NCBI GenBank assembly: GCA_964630595.1 | Contig: CAZVVT010000002.1 | Span: 186,001-250,000 of the forward strand | DNA length: 64,000 nt | Source: CAZVVT01 sp964630595 | GTDB taxonomy: Bacteria; Chlamydiota; Chlamydiia; Chlamydiales; VFKH01 | Direction: 5' to 3' | In this document: positions 34,834-43,800 of the stretch, one piece after another | Layout of the letters: each line of letters begins with the position of its first letter | Numbering within the stretch: the stretch's first letter is position 1 | Made by a program: the position numbers and the translations under genes | Notes under the pieces: model-generated | Told to the model about the DNA's origin: nothing | Databases searched by the model: none | The model's input: the letters and a program-made list of their open reading frames with translations, nothing else

Positions 34834-35454
34834 ATGCATGCATTGACTATTCTACTTCTTCTTGTTCTTACAGCTTGCGGCCGTAGCGCTTATGTGGAGA
34901 CGGATGCTTATGTCGACAGTGCAGCTGTTCCTTGCGGGTTTGCGAAAGGGGCGTGCTTTGCTGTCAAACCGCGCAAAAGCGATGGCTCACTCGCACAAAA
35001 GGAGATGGGCTCCAAGATTGAACGCGCACTGCTGCTGTATGGCTACCGCACATCGCCCGACTCCGAACGCATTCTCTACTACGATGTTGCAGTGGAGGAA
35101 AAACAAACCACGGTTTCTGTCCCTCATTATGTTCCCGGCGAAGGCGAAACGCGGCTCGGTTCTGTCACGAGCAGCCAGGGAAGCCTCTGCTACCGCGAGC
35201 GCACAGAGAGCGATGGCAAGATTGTCTACTGCCCCGAACAGAAAACCGTGTATGAGATCTCCATGAGCTGGCAGGTCGAATGCGCCGGCGCACCAATCTG
35301 GGAAAGCCACGCTACTGTTTGCCGCAGCTATAGCGATGTCAGGCCAGCTGCATCACTGCTCATCCCCTCACTCATGTTCTACTTCGGCAAAAGTTCCGGC
35401 CGCTGCTCCACGATAGAAATCGATTGCGACAACCCCCTCGTCAAATGCCTGTGA
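34834..35454 (+). CDS. Lipoprotein of unknown function
   Basis: 206 residues from the ATG at 34834, giving a textbook lipoprotein signal: MHALTILLLLVLTAC with the lipidated Cys at residue 15. The longer open frame upstream lacks a signal and is rejected. The mature part has several cysteines (CGFAKGAC, CYRE, YCPEQ, VECAG, TVCRS, DCDNPLVKC), suggesting disulfides, and resembles DUF4136-like envelope proteins only loosely. Overlaps the next gene by 10 bases. Confidence 0.75.
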   Translation: MHALTILLLLVLTACGRSAYVETDAYVDSAAVPCGFAKGACFAVKPRKSDGSLAQKEMGSKIERALLLYGYRTSPDSERILYYDVAVEEKQTTVSVPHYVPGEGETRLGSVTSSQGSLCYRERTESDGKIVYCPEQKTVYEISMSWQVECAGAPIWESHATVCRSYSDVRPAASLLIPSLMFYFGKSSGRCSTIEIDCDNPLVKCL

Positions 35455-36374
35455 TCAAACTGGGAATTCTCGGCTGCGGCAGCTTCGCACAACGACGCAT
35501 CCTCCCAGCAGCGAAAGCTCTGCCCGATCTTTATGAAGTCACCTGCATTCAAAAGCGCGATCTGGCCGAAGCGCAAAAGGTCGCTGCCAGCTTCGGCATT
35601 CCTCACGCCGTCTCTACTCGCGAAGAACTCTTCGCTCATGCCGACGTGATCTTCATCACATCGATCAACGAGCGCCATGAAGAAGATGCTCTTGCTTGTG
35701 CAAAGGCGGGCAAACCAACCATCTGCGAAAAGCCCCTCGCTCTCACCTACGCCCAAGCGCAGCGACTTGTGGTCGACTTTGAACGCCGGCAAATCCCCTT
35801 CTTCGTTGGCCATTCCTTGCGCTTCAAACCAGCCATCCGCACAGCCAAAGAACTCCTACCCCGCATTGGCGACCTCCAACACATCCATATCCACTATTCG
35901 ATCCCCGTACCCAAAGACAGCTGGAAATACCGCAAAGAATGCGGCGGCGGTGTCCTGCAAGATCTCGGCGTTCACCTGATCGATTTCATTCACTTCATGG
36001 CCGGCAGCCCCATTACCTCCGTCACCGCTAAAGGCACCGTTAATGGTGTCGACACTACAGTTCATGCCGATTGCCTGATCGGTTCTCTTCCTGCTTCTTT
36101 TTCCTGCTCCTTCAATGGACCGGAAAGCAGCGGCTTCGAAATCCGCGGCACCAAGGGCACTCTCACTGGCACAGACTGTCTACGCCAAATGGTGGAACAA
36201 CCAGATACCCTCCTGCTCAACGGTGAACCCATCTCGCTAGCCAAAGTGAATATCTACGAGGAAGAACTCAAACACATCGCTGAAGTGCTGTTAGCGGGCG
36301 GCCCTTCCATCATCGACGCCTCCATCGCCGTCCCTATAGCGCGCGTTGTTGAAGCTGCTCGACATTCTTTATAA
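35445..36374 (+). CDS. Gfo/Idh/MocA-family NAD(P)-dependent oxidoreductase
   Basis: 309 residues from the ATG at 35445. N-terminal Rossmann fold with LGILGCGSFAQRRILPA (G-x-G-x-x-A type), then the family motif CEKPLALTYAQAQ (E-K-P) and the C-terminal domain with GGVLQDLGVHLIDFIHFM containing the conserved D-x-G-x-H. These enzymes oxidise or reduce sugars or cyclitols. The gene precedes two glycosyltransferase-like genes, so it could make or modify a nucleotide-sugar; that link is inference. A copy of its last ~70 bases recurs at 38245 and again at 44155. Confidence 0.9.
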   Translation: MPVIKLGILGCGSFAQRRILPAAKALPDLYEVTCIQKRDLAEAQKVAASFGIPHAVSTREELFAHADVIFITSINERHEEDALACAKAGKPTICEKPLALTYAQAQRLVVDFERRQIPFFVGHSLRFKPAIRTAKELLPRIGDLQHIHIHYSIPVPKDSWKYRKECGGGVLQDLGVHLIDFIHFMAGSPITSVTAKGTVNGVDTTVHADCLIGSLPASFSCSFNGPESSGFEIRGTKGTLTGTDCLRQMVEQPDTLLLNGEPISLAKVNIYEEELKHIAEVLLAGGPSIIDASIAVPIARVVEAARHSL

Positions 36375-36388
36375 TCCGATGCAGGCGA

Positions 36389-36415
36389 GAGAAACTTATA
36401 TTACAATGGAGAAGG
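36389..36415 (+). promoter_or_regulatory. Conserved leader upstream of first glycosyltransferase-like gene
   Basis: A 27-base block beginning GAGAAACTTATATTACAATG occurs identically at 38411-38437, in both cases ending about 10 bases before the ATG. It includes a TATATT-like -10 and the GGAGAAGG ribosome site. Its identity in the two copies, while the coding parts diverge, suggests it carries expression signals. Confidence 0.55.
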
Positions 36416-36424
36416 CGCTTTTAT

Positions 36425-38149
36425 ATGACTCCAGTTCGACCCACTTCCTCTACTGCTGCTTTCTCCCATCCGACTACTCATAGAACCAATCCCTGCTCCT
36501 GGCTGACAAGCGCCGCTTGCTCCTTATGGAGTAAAGTGATGGGCACTCCTACCGAAGCGCCCAAGCCAGCAAGACTCTCTGCGGAAAGAGTTGCTCACCA
36601 TCGACCAGTGCGTCACCGTCGCGGCCCCAGTCTCTGCACAAGGCTAGCGATAGCAGCGCTAGTAACTTCAAGCGGAGCAGCAGCTGTAGAGAAACGCAAC
36701 GTCGTCATTGTTAGCGGTGACGACTATCCTCCTGGAAGTGCGCTGGCTTGGATGGCCGACCAGTCGGCTGCGCAATGGGACGCTCTCGTTGCAAAAAACC
36801 CCAACTTCGGTCACCTCCGGTATAAAGGCGATCCAACCCAAGGGCCCGCAGCAACGATTGAAACTACTTACACAGGCAAGGAAGACCTGGTCGATCCGCG
36901 CAAGATGAAAGGCCCTTATCATTATCCCATCGGTAGTGCAATGTGGGGCCGCTACCCGGTCCTCGTCAACCTCTTCAACACCTCTCCTGATGTGGATATT
37001 GCTTGCTGGGTCGATGCCGATGTTGTCTTGATGAATCCCGATACACCACTGCCATTGCCCGAGGGAGAAGAGCTTGCTATATTCTCTCAAGACTTAAGCG
37101 CTCCCACGACGGTCAATAGCGGATACTTTTGCGCCACTTCAGATAGTAGACTCATTCTTACAAAACACATGCAACACTACCGTGGCTTTCTCGACCACGA
37201 TCAAGAGGCGTTGAGTGCTCTTTTGAAAGCCAACCCGCATCTTCTGCCCTATATACGCATTGTCGGACACGAACGCAAGGATGGTCAAGGCGCTTTGATG
37301 GGTTTTGTTCTACACCATCCCTTGCCCGATATGAACCATGTGCGATGTGACTCTCGACGCGACACCGTATGCCATTGCACAGTGAAACCAGAGAGCAAAC
37401 CTTCCTGTGTTGCGGATCTCGTTCGCGCAGCAAAACGCAAACCGTTCATTCCAACAAGCCCGGGAAAAATTACCGACCTTTTTTATCAGATCCATCCCGC
37501 TGCCAGGCCTGGCGTTACCAACGCTCGCGTAAATGCTTTTACTCAGTATAGCAAGAGCTACGCAACAGAGCTTGCTCCATTCTATAGCAGATCTTCCTCC
37601 TGGGGGCTTGTGGATCGCTTGCGAGAACGTCTTGCCTCCACCGCAGAGAACACCTCTTCATGGATCGCCGCTTTTGATAGTCAATCTTTTCCTGTAGGAA
37701 ATCTCGAAAAGCTCATCCAAAAAACACATGCTGCAGCTGACTTCATTACCTTTTTAGATAGTAAAGTGCTCGATCTCGAAAACACCGATCTTGGCTCCTA
37801 CGCTGACGACGGCTTCCTCCTAGTGCGAAATAGTGAAGAGGTCCGCCGAATATTAGATAAGGTAGCCCATCGCCGCCTCTCCGTCTGCAACATCTACGAT
37901 CTTTACGGAACCGATTGCTCAGCTCCGTCTCCCTTTTGCATGGAAAGCCTCACGCTCGCGCAAATCCTCTCTTGGGAGCTGATGGTGGATCCCGGGCTTG
38001 GCATTGCTGTAGTCCCCACCAGCTATTTCGACGAAGACGCGCGTCTTGTCTTGGCGAAACAACATCTCTTCTTCCCTACACAAAAACCAGCAAACCAATC
38101 TATCATTGCTATTTTTCACGAAAATAGATCGTATCCTAGGTCGCAATGA
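36425..38149 (+). CDS. Two-domain glycosyltransferase-like protein, copy 1
   Basis: 574 residues. A Ser/Thr/Pro and Arg-rich leader of ~70 residues is followed by a short hydrophobic segment (LAIAALVTSSGAAAV). Domain 1 (~92-310) has NVVIVSGDDYPPGS, CWVDADVVLMNPDTPLPLP with a D-x-D (residues 197-199), TTVNSGYFCATSDS and DHDQEALSALL, the order of DxD-type glycosyltransferases (GT34/GT8-like). Domain 2 (~390-550) repeats the layout weakly (WIAAFDSQSF, FLDSKVLDL, DDGFLLVRNSEEVR) and lacks a clear D-x-D. Acceptor and sugar unknown. Close paralogue at 38447. The 3' end overlaps a remnant of a sulfotransferase gene on the opposite strand. Confidence 0.75.
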   Translation: MTPVRPTSSTAAFSHPTTHRTNPCSWLTSAACSLWSKVMGTPTEAPKPARLSAERVAHHRPVRHRRGPSLCTRLAIAALVTSSGAAAVEKRNVVIVSGDDYPPGSALAWMADQSAAQWDALVAKNPNFGHLRYKGDPTQGPAATIETTYTGKEDLVDPRKMKGPYHYPIGSAMWGRYPVLVNLFNTSPDVDIACWVDADVVLMNPDTPLPLPEGEELAIFSQDLSAPTTVNSGYFCATSDSRLILTKHMQHYRGFLDHDQEALSALLKANPHLLPYIRIVGHERKDGQGALMGFVLHHPLPDMNHVRCDSRRDTVCHCTVKPESKPSCVADLVRAAKRKPFIPTSPGKITDLFYQIHPAARPGVTNARVNAFTQYSKSYATELAPFYSRSSSWGLVDRLRERLASTAENTSSWIAAFDSQSFPVGNLEKLIQKTHAAADFITFLDSKVLDLENTDLGSYADDGFLLVRNSEEVRRILDKVAHRRLSVCNIYDLYGTDCSAPSPFCMESLTLAQILSWELMVDPGLGIAVVPTSYFDEDARLVLAKQHLFFPTQKPANQSIIAIFHENRSYPRSQ

Positions 38150-38248
38150 TACGCTCTAAAGTACATTACAAACACCTGCACGTGCTCTTCAGTAAACGCC
38201 TCTCGCCATGACCCAATCTGCCCTTTGCGAAACATGGGAGTCCCCCCA
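38116..38248 (-). pseudogene. Sulfotransferase 3'-end remnant (duplication scar)
   Basis: Read on the minus strand this encodes GGTPMFRKGQIGSWREAFTE and onward to DLGYDLFS, nearly identical to the last ~43 residues of the intact sulfotransferase at 40141-40848. It has no N-terminal part or start and abuts the oxidoreductase remnant at about 38245, so it is a duplication leftover. Confidence 0.9.
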
Positions 38249-38313
38249 TCATCAACGCTTCTATCGCTGTCCCTACGGCGTGCGTTGTTGAAGCTGTTCA
38301 ACATTTTTTATAA
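38245..38313 (+). pseudogene. Gfo/Idh oxidoreductase 3'-end remnant (duplication scar)
   Basis: Encodes PIINASIAVPTACVVEAVQH and a stop in the same frame as the end of the oxidoreductase gene (PSIIDASIAVPIARVVEAAR...). Identity continues past the stop (TAATCCGATG). After it comes about 90 bases found only here, then the conserved leader. It marks one end of the duplicated unit. Confidence 0.9.
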
Positions 38314-38410
38314 TCCGATGGATTCAACTAAGTTGTTTATAATGAACATGTAGCGATTCTTGTTTCGAATTTTCATTTTATGGGATCTTAAAAAATCTTT
38401 AGTAAGATGG

Positions 38411-38437
38411 GAGAAACTTATATTACAATGGAGAAGG
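38411..38437 (+). promoter_or_regulatory. Conserved leader upstream of second glycosyltransferase-like gene
   Basis: Identical over 27 bases to 36389-36415, again ending 10 bases before the gene's ATG, with TATATT and GGAGAAGG inside. The unmatched ~90 bases between the oxidoreductase remnant and this block distinguish the two upstream regions. Confidence 0.55.
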
Positions 38438-38446
38438 TACTTTTAT

Positions 38447-40171
38447 ATGGCTTCTGTTCGACCTACTTCTTCCGCCACCGCTCCTGCTGCCAGCTTCCCC
38501 TATCCAACTACCCGCAGAACCAATCTCTGCTCCTGGCTGACGAGCGCCGTTAGTTCTCTGTGGAATAAGGTGATGGGCACCTCTGCTGAAGCATCTACGC
38601 CGAAAAAGCTCCCTGTGGAAAGAGTTGCTCACCATCGACCAATGCGCCGCCACCGCGGCCCTAGTCTCTGCGCAAAGCTAGCATTAGCAGCGCTGACAGC
38701 TTCAAGCGGAGCGGCAGCTGTGGATCAGCGCAACGTCGTCATTATTAGCGGTAACGACTACCCTCTTGGAAGTCCACTCGCTCGGATGGCCGACCGGTCG
38801 GCTGCGCAATGGGAAGCTCTCGTTGCAAAAAACCCCAACTTCGGTCATCTCCGATATAAGGGCGATCCGACACATGAGGAGTTTGCAAAGATTCAAATTA
38901 CCTATACAGGCAAAAAGGATCTCGTCGATCTACCCAACATGACAGACGATTATCTTTTTCCTATCCACAGCCCCAAATGGGGTCGCTACTCAGTCATTGC
39001 TAGAATATTCGACACCTCCCCAAAAGTAGATGTCGTCTGCTATGCCGATGCCGATGTTGTTCCGATGAACATCGATGCACCACTGCCGCTGCCCGAGGGA
39101 GAAGAGTTTGCCATGTTCCCTGAAGACTTAAGCGTTCCCACAACGGTCAATAGCGGATATTTTTGCGTCACTCGAGATAGTACCCCCGTTCTTGCAACGC
39201 ACAGGCAACTCTACAGCAGTGACTTTATCCACCGTGATCAGGAAGCGATGAGTGCTCTTTTGAAAGCCAACCCGCATCTTCTGCGTTATTTCCGCATTAT
39301 CGGACACGAGCGGACAACCGATCAAGGCGCTCTCATGGGTTATGTCACCCCACAGAATCACCTTTCCAACATGACACCCCTTCGATGTAACTCTAAACTC
39401 GACACAGTATGTCATTGCATAGCAGAAGAGGAATACAAGCCTGACTGCGTTGACAGGCTCATCGCTGCTTCGCAAAGAAGAGAGACTCCTCCGACACAGG
39501 GGAAAATTACTCGAGTTGTCTATCAAATTAACTCAAATACTAGATTCGACATTACCGCCGCTCGCGAAAAAGCCTTTGCTCGGTATCGAGAAGCCCATGC
39601 AACAGAACTGCTTCCTTTCTACAGTGCATCTTCTTGGGGACTTTTTACTCGCCTACAAGAACTCTTTGATTCCACTGAGGAAGATCCCTCTTCGTGGGTC
39701 GCTGCTTTTGATGGCCTATCCTTCCCCCTGGGCGATCTCGAAAAACTCATCGAAAAAACAGATTCCACAGCCAACTTCATTGCCTTCTTGGATAACAGAG
39801 CGATCAATACCACAGACGAAACTCTTACCGTCTACGCAGAAGACTCTGTCGTGCTCGCGCGAAATAGCAAAGAGAGCCGAGATCTTTTGAAGCGAATGAC
39901 CGGTCACCATCTTTCTGTGTGCGAATATCTTTACGGAACTGATTGCAAAGCTCTGTCTCCATTCTGCAGCAAAAGTTTCACACCTGCGCAATTGCTATCT
40001 TGGGAAATTGTTACCGATCCTGCACTAGCAGTTGAGCTCCTCCCCACCAGTTATTTCGACAAAGACGCGCATCTCGTTTTGGCGAAAGTGCCTATCTTTT
40101 CCCCCACACAAAAACCAAAAAAAGCTATTGTTGCTACCTTTCAAGGAAATAGATCGCACCCTAAATCGTGA
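38447..40171 (+). CDS. Two-domain glycosyltransferase-like protein, copy 2
   Basis: 574 residues from the ATG at 38447, placed by comparison with copy 1 (MASVRPTSS versus MTPVRPTSS) and by the shared leader; the frame is open further up to 38360. Same layout: basic leader, hydrophobic segment (LALAALTASSGAAAV), NVVIISGNDYPLGS, CYADADVVPMNIDAPLPLP with D-x-D, TTVNSGYFCVTRDS, HRDQEAMSALL, then a second, weaker domain (WVAAFDGLSFPLGD, FLDNRAINT). Both copies keep the first-domain catalytic motif, so both may be active. Its 3' end overlaps the convergent sulfotransferase by 31 bases. Confidence 0.75.
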   Translation: MASVRPTSSATAPAASFPYPTTRRTNLCSWLTSAVSSLWNKVMGTSAEASTPKKLPVERVAHHRPMRRHRGPSLCAKLALAALTASSGAAAVDQRNVVIISGNDYPLGSPLARMADRSAAQWEALVAKNPNFGHLRYKGDPTHEEFAKIQITYTGKKDLVDLPNMTDDYLFPIHSPKWGRYSVIARIFDTSPKVDVVCYADADVVPMNIDAPLPLPEGEEFAMFPEDLSVPTTVNSGYFCVTRDSTPVLATHRQLYSSDFIHRDQEAMSALLKANPHLLRYFRIIGHERTTDQGALMGYVTPQNHLSNMTPLRCNSKLDTVCHCIAEEEYKPDCVDRLIAASQRRETPPTQGKITRVVYQINSNTRFDITAAREKAFARYREAHATELLPFYSASSWGLFTRLQELFDSTEEDPSSWVAAFDGLSFPLGDLEKLIEKTDSTANFIAFLDNRAINTTDETLTVYAEDSVVLARNSKESRDLLKRMTGHHLSVCEYLYGTDCKALSPFCSKSFTPAQLLSWEIVTDPALAVELLPTSYFDKDAHLVLAKVPIFSPTQKPKKAIVATFQGNRSHPKS

Positions 40172-40848
40172 TGGTACGATCCAAAGTGCGCTGCAAATGC
40201 TTGCACGTGCTCTTCGGTAAAAGCCTCTCGCCACGATCCAATCTGCCCTTTGCGAAACATGGGCGTTCCACCGAAAGCCTGGTCTTGAATACGCTCTAAT
40301 TGCTCCTCCGTCAGACGAAACCCTGCTGCTTCCGCAAACGCACGTAAAGAAGCCAGCTGCAATGCATCCGATCCGCCCCCCTTTGACCCCACCAACTCCT
40401 CAAAGCGAAGAACACATCGCGGATTGTCATGATATAACTCTACGCAACTGCGAAAGTTGTCATCCATCAGGGTAAAGAAGGCATTGCCGGGAGTGAGCAA
40501 CATCATCAACTTCTCTTCAAAAGTGGTCAACTTCAAGAAAGCCTGCAGGTCTGGATGACTCTTTTTGATCCCCGGAAATGCAGCATACCGATCGATATGA
40601 TAAACCGTTGAAACAAGTACATCGCGCAAATCCCGTACCAGCATCATTTTGGGAATGTCGCGCAGCCTATGCAAAACGTTGTAATGCACCACGGAAAGGG
40701 CGATTGGCTGACTGTCCTCTTGCCGCATCAACGCAATCACATGCTTCCATAAATGCGTGCCCGATTTAGGAACCGTTACACAAACAAAATCGGGCTGTGC
40801 CAATAAAGGGATCGCGGCCATCCCCACAATGAGGTTTCTAAAAAGCAA
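40141..40848 (-). CDS. PAPS-dependent sulfotransferase-like protein
   Basis: 235 residues. Sulfotransferase signatures: VTVPKSGTHLWKHVI (5'-phosphosulfate loop), MMLVRDLRDVLVSTVYH (3'-phosphate-binding Arg/Ser) and FRKGQIGSWREAF (the G-x-x-G-x-W motif). The N-terminus is hydrophobic (LIVGMAAIPLLA), possibly a membrane anchor, or a downstream ATG at 40821 may be used. Cytosolic-type enzymes like this move sulfate from PAPS to hydroxyls of sugars, lipids or tyrosines. The start overlaps the end of the autotransporter gene by 11 bases. A truncated copy exists at 38116. Confidence 0.88.
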   Translation of the reverse strand: MLFRNLIVGMAAIPLLAQPDFVCVTVPKSGTHLWKHVIALMRQEDSQPIALSVVHYNVLHRLRDIPKMMLVRDLRDVLVSTVYHIDRYAAFPGIKKSHPDLQAFLKLTTFEEKLMMLLTPGNAFFTLMDDNFRSCVELYHDNPRCVLRFEELVGSKGGGSDALQLASLRAFAEAAGFRLTEEQLERIQDQAFGGTPMFRKGQIGSWREAFTEEHVQAFAAHFGSYHHDLGCDLFP

Positions 40849-43800
40849 ACTTACACTCTAACGTTCCCGTTTGATTGCTATAGCGCCCACCAAAATCCCC
40901 TTCGTAAAAGAGCGATGCGCTGAACCGATTGCGATCGTAGCACTTTGCTCCCAAAAGAATCGAAAAAAGATTGCGGTTGGGGTTATCTGTGATGAGATGC
41001 ATCGGTATGCTCGTGTTCACAAAAGTAGCTGTAATATTGTTCCCACAGTATCGCTGCTCGCGCGCATAACCGACAAAAATCTCTGGCGCCACTGTCATCG
41101 CAGGAAGGGAGAAACAATCAAAATAGTTAATCCCAAATTGCGCCCGGCACACCACGGAACTACGACCTTCCACCTCAAGGTTTAAGCTATCAGCTCCTCT
41201 TTCCGTGAAGCCCGCCTCGTATATATAATTCACATCCAACGAACCGTAGGGGCGCACTTCTTGACATGGGCCGATGGGAAATCCGGCGTCAAAGTGCCCA
41301 TCCATTCCGTAGGCTGCATGGTTGGAAGTGGCATTTCTCTGGATAGATGAAAAGGAAATATGCCGGGTTGCTTCAATTGAAGAGATGCTGCCAATGAGTG
41401 CAAAATTCGCATCGAAGTGAGGAATAAAATAACCACCATAAGCGCCGTAGTAACCGGTGTTTAATCTACCGCTATCGGCGTTGTTCTCCCACTGCAGACT
41501 AGAAGAGGAATAGCCACCAAGAAGTCCCACGATATGGTGAGCTGTTGTCTTCACATCAGCTCCTCCCATGAATCCATAGGTTTTTGCAACCACTCCATTA
41601 AAAAGCGGTATGCCGCTGTTGTGCATCCTTCCACCAAATCCATCCACCCAAACAGTATCCCGCGTCTCCCGAACACAGCAGGGACGATACAAATCTTGCA
41701 GCCGGTGCATCAGAAGCTGCACAGCCTGCGTCGTATTTGCCTGCTGACTCAAGGTAGCTCCATTCAAATTGGCCGGTTGCAGTTGGTTGAGTGCATCGGT
41801 AAAGGGCCACGCGCCACTGATATTCCAAAGGATGGTGATGATATTGGCTAGGTCACCCGTTGCTGAAATCTCCTCGAGAGTGCGCGCAACAATGGGTGGG
41901 TTATGACCGTAGATGGTTCGTGTGCTCAAGACTAGGCTTAAAATCAGATCGATGCGGTTGGCGTTGGAGTAGTCCACTATCGCAGCATAGTTAGCAAGGT
42001 CAATGGTAACGGTACCAAATTCTCCCGTATGCGTTCCTGTGTTGGTGATGATTGTGTAGGTCTGCGTGCTGGCATAAGAACCGGGCGTAACAATGACACT
42101 CAGAGTCGCATTACTATTGATCGTTACATTCCCTGTAACGGCAACTTTATCGCTCGTTGTTGTGTTGAGCTCAATCGCCAACGTAGAGCCGGACGTCTGC
42201 TCATAGTCTCCGACAATCACCATCGTGTCGATGGAATTGCCCGGTGCCATCGTACCATTAACGGTCACCAGACTTGTCAAAGGACCTACCCCTTTGATTG
42301 TTGCACCGGAAGCCACTGTCGTGCCACCCGTGGTGCGAATCGCTCCGTTGACAGCAAGTGTTCCCGTAGAAACAGTCATTGTATCAAGAGCTCTGGGCGA
42401 AACAATCGATCCTGTCAAGTTGAGCGTGCCCGTCCCCGTTTTTACCAGCACGCCTCCGGTATTGTCGCTACCGATCGACATGGACTGACTATTGCCACTT
42501 CCTACGGAAACGGTGGTCGTTGCACCGGATTCAATAAAGAGATCGTTGCCCAGAGCGGCTCCTGAATTCGCGCCGGTGCCTCCCGTCGTTGTGTTGGAAG
42601 AAAAGCTGGAATCCGTGATGGCAAGAGTTCCCGAACGAATGAATATGCCGCCGCCAAGAGCTGCGCCCCCACCACCCGTCGAAGAAGAACTCGTAGTTCC
42701 TCCGCTACCTCCACCAAATGTCGAGGTGCCTCCCGTTGTTCCAGCGCCTCCACCACCACCGTAACCACCAGCGCCTCCCGGACCCGAGCCGCAGCCGCCG
42801 CCGCCGCCGGCAAACAAACTCGTACCACCACCTTCAGTGCCTATGCCGCCTCCGCCACCACCACCATAGAATCCACCATCTCCACCGATGTTATTGGCGC
42901 CCCCGCCACCGCCACCCCATCCCCCATCTCCGGCATTTTGATCTGTAGCAGCTTCCGCCACATCAGCGCCCGCACCACCACCACCGCCGTAAGTGCCACC
43001 AGCACCTCCCGGAGAGCTACCCGCATCATATCCACCCCCGGCGCCGCCGCCTCCTCCGCCTGTTCCTCCACTTCCTCCAGCGCCCCCCTCCGCTGCTCCA
43101 CCATTAGACCCCGCCGTTGCTCCGCCACCGCCTCCAGCTCCGCCAAAAGCCTGAAAGCCACCACCTCCGCCGCCGCCGCCTACCGTACCACCTGCAGTTC
43201 CATCATCACCGGCTGCCGGACCGTTGGTGCCATTGTTAACGGTTCCACCACCGCCCGTACCTCCACCACTCGCACCGGCATCTCCACCGCGCCCTACCAG
43301 GCCGCCACCGCCGCAGCCACCTGTATCAGCACTCCCGTTGTTTCCTCCACGCCCTCCAAAACCCCCGCCACCAGGTGAGCCGCCTCGTGCTGTAGCCGCT
43401 AGCTGCGCATGGCCGCCCGCTCCGTAAAAACCACCACCACCACCGCCTTGGTAGGATTGGTTTACGGTGCTCTGCGAATCCGCTCTTCCCCCTGCGCCAT
43501 GTAATCCACCACCACCGCCACCACCACCAACGGCGGCTACAGCAACGCCCGCTCCTCCCGCTCCGCCCACAGAAGCACACGAAGAGAAACTACAATTCGT
43601 TGCTGTCACAGTTCCGCTATGCACCAGAAGGCCCGCTCCCAAACCAGCGCCACCACCACCACCAGCAGCGCAATCACTGGCTCCACCGCCGGCGCCTCCA
43701 GTTGCGGTCGCGTTCTGCACCGTAATGTTCTCAAAAGAGACCGTTCCAGCCGTCACGAAAAAACCACGGTAGGCACTGGCGCCACTAATCACCTGCCCAC

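Noticed and set aside
40860..41190. Short plus-strand frame opposite the autotransporter barrel
   Set aside because: It is antisense to the conserved beta-barrel coding part and has no supporting features.
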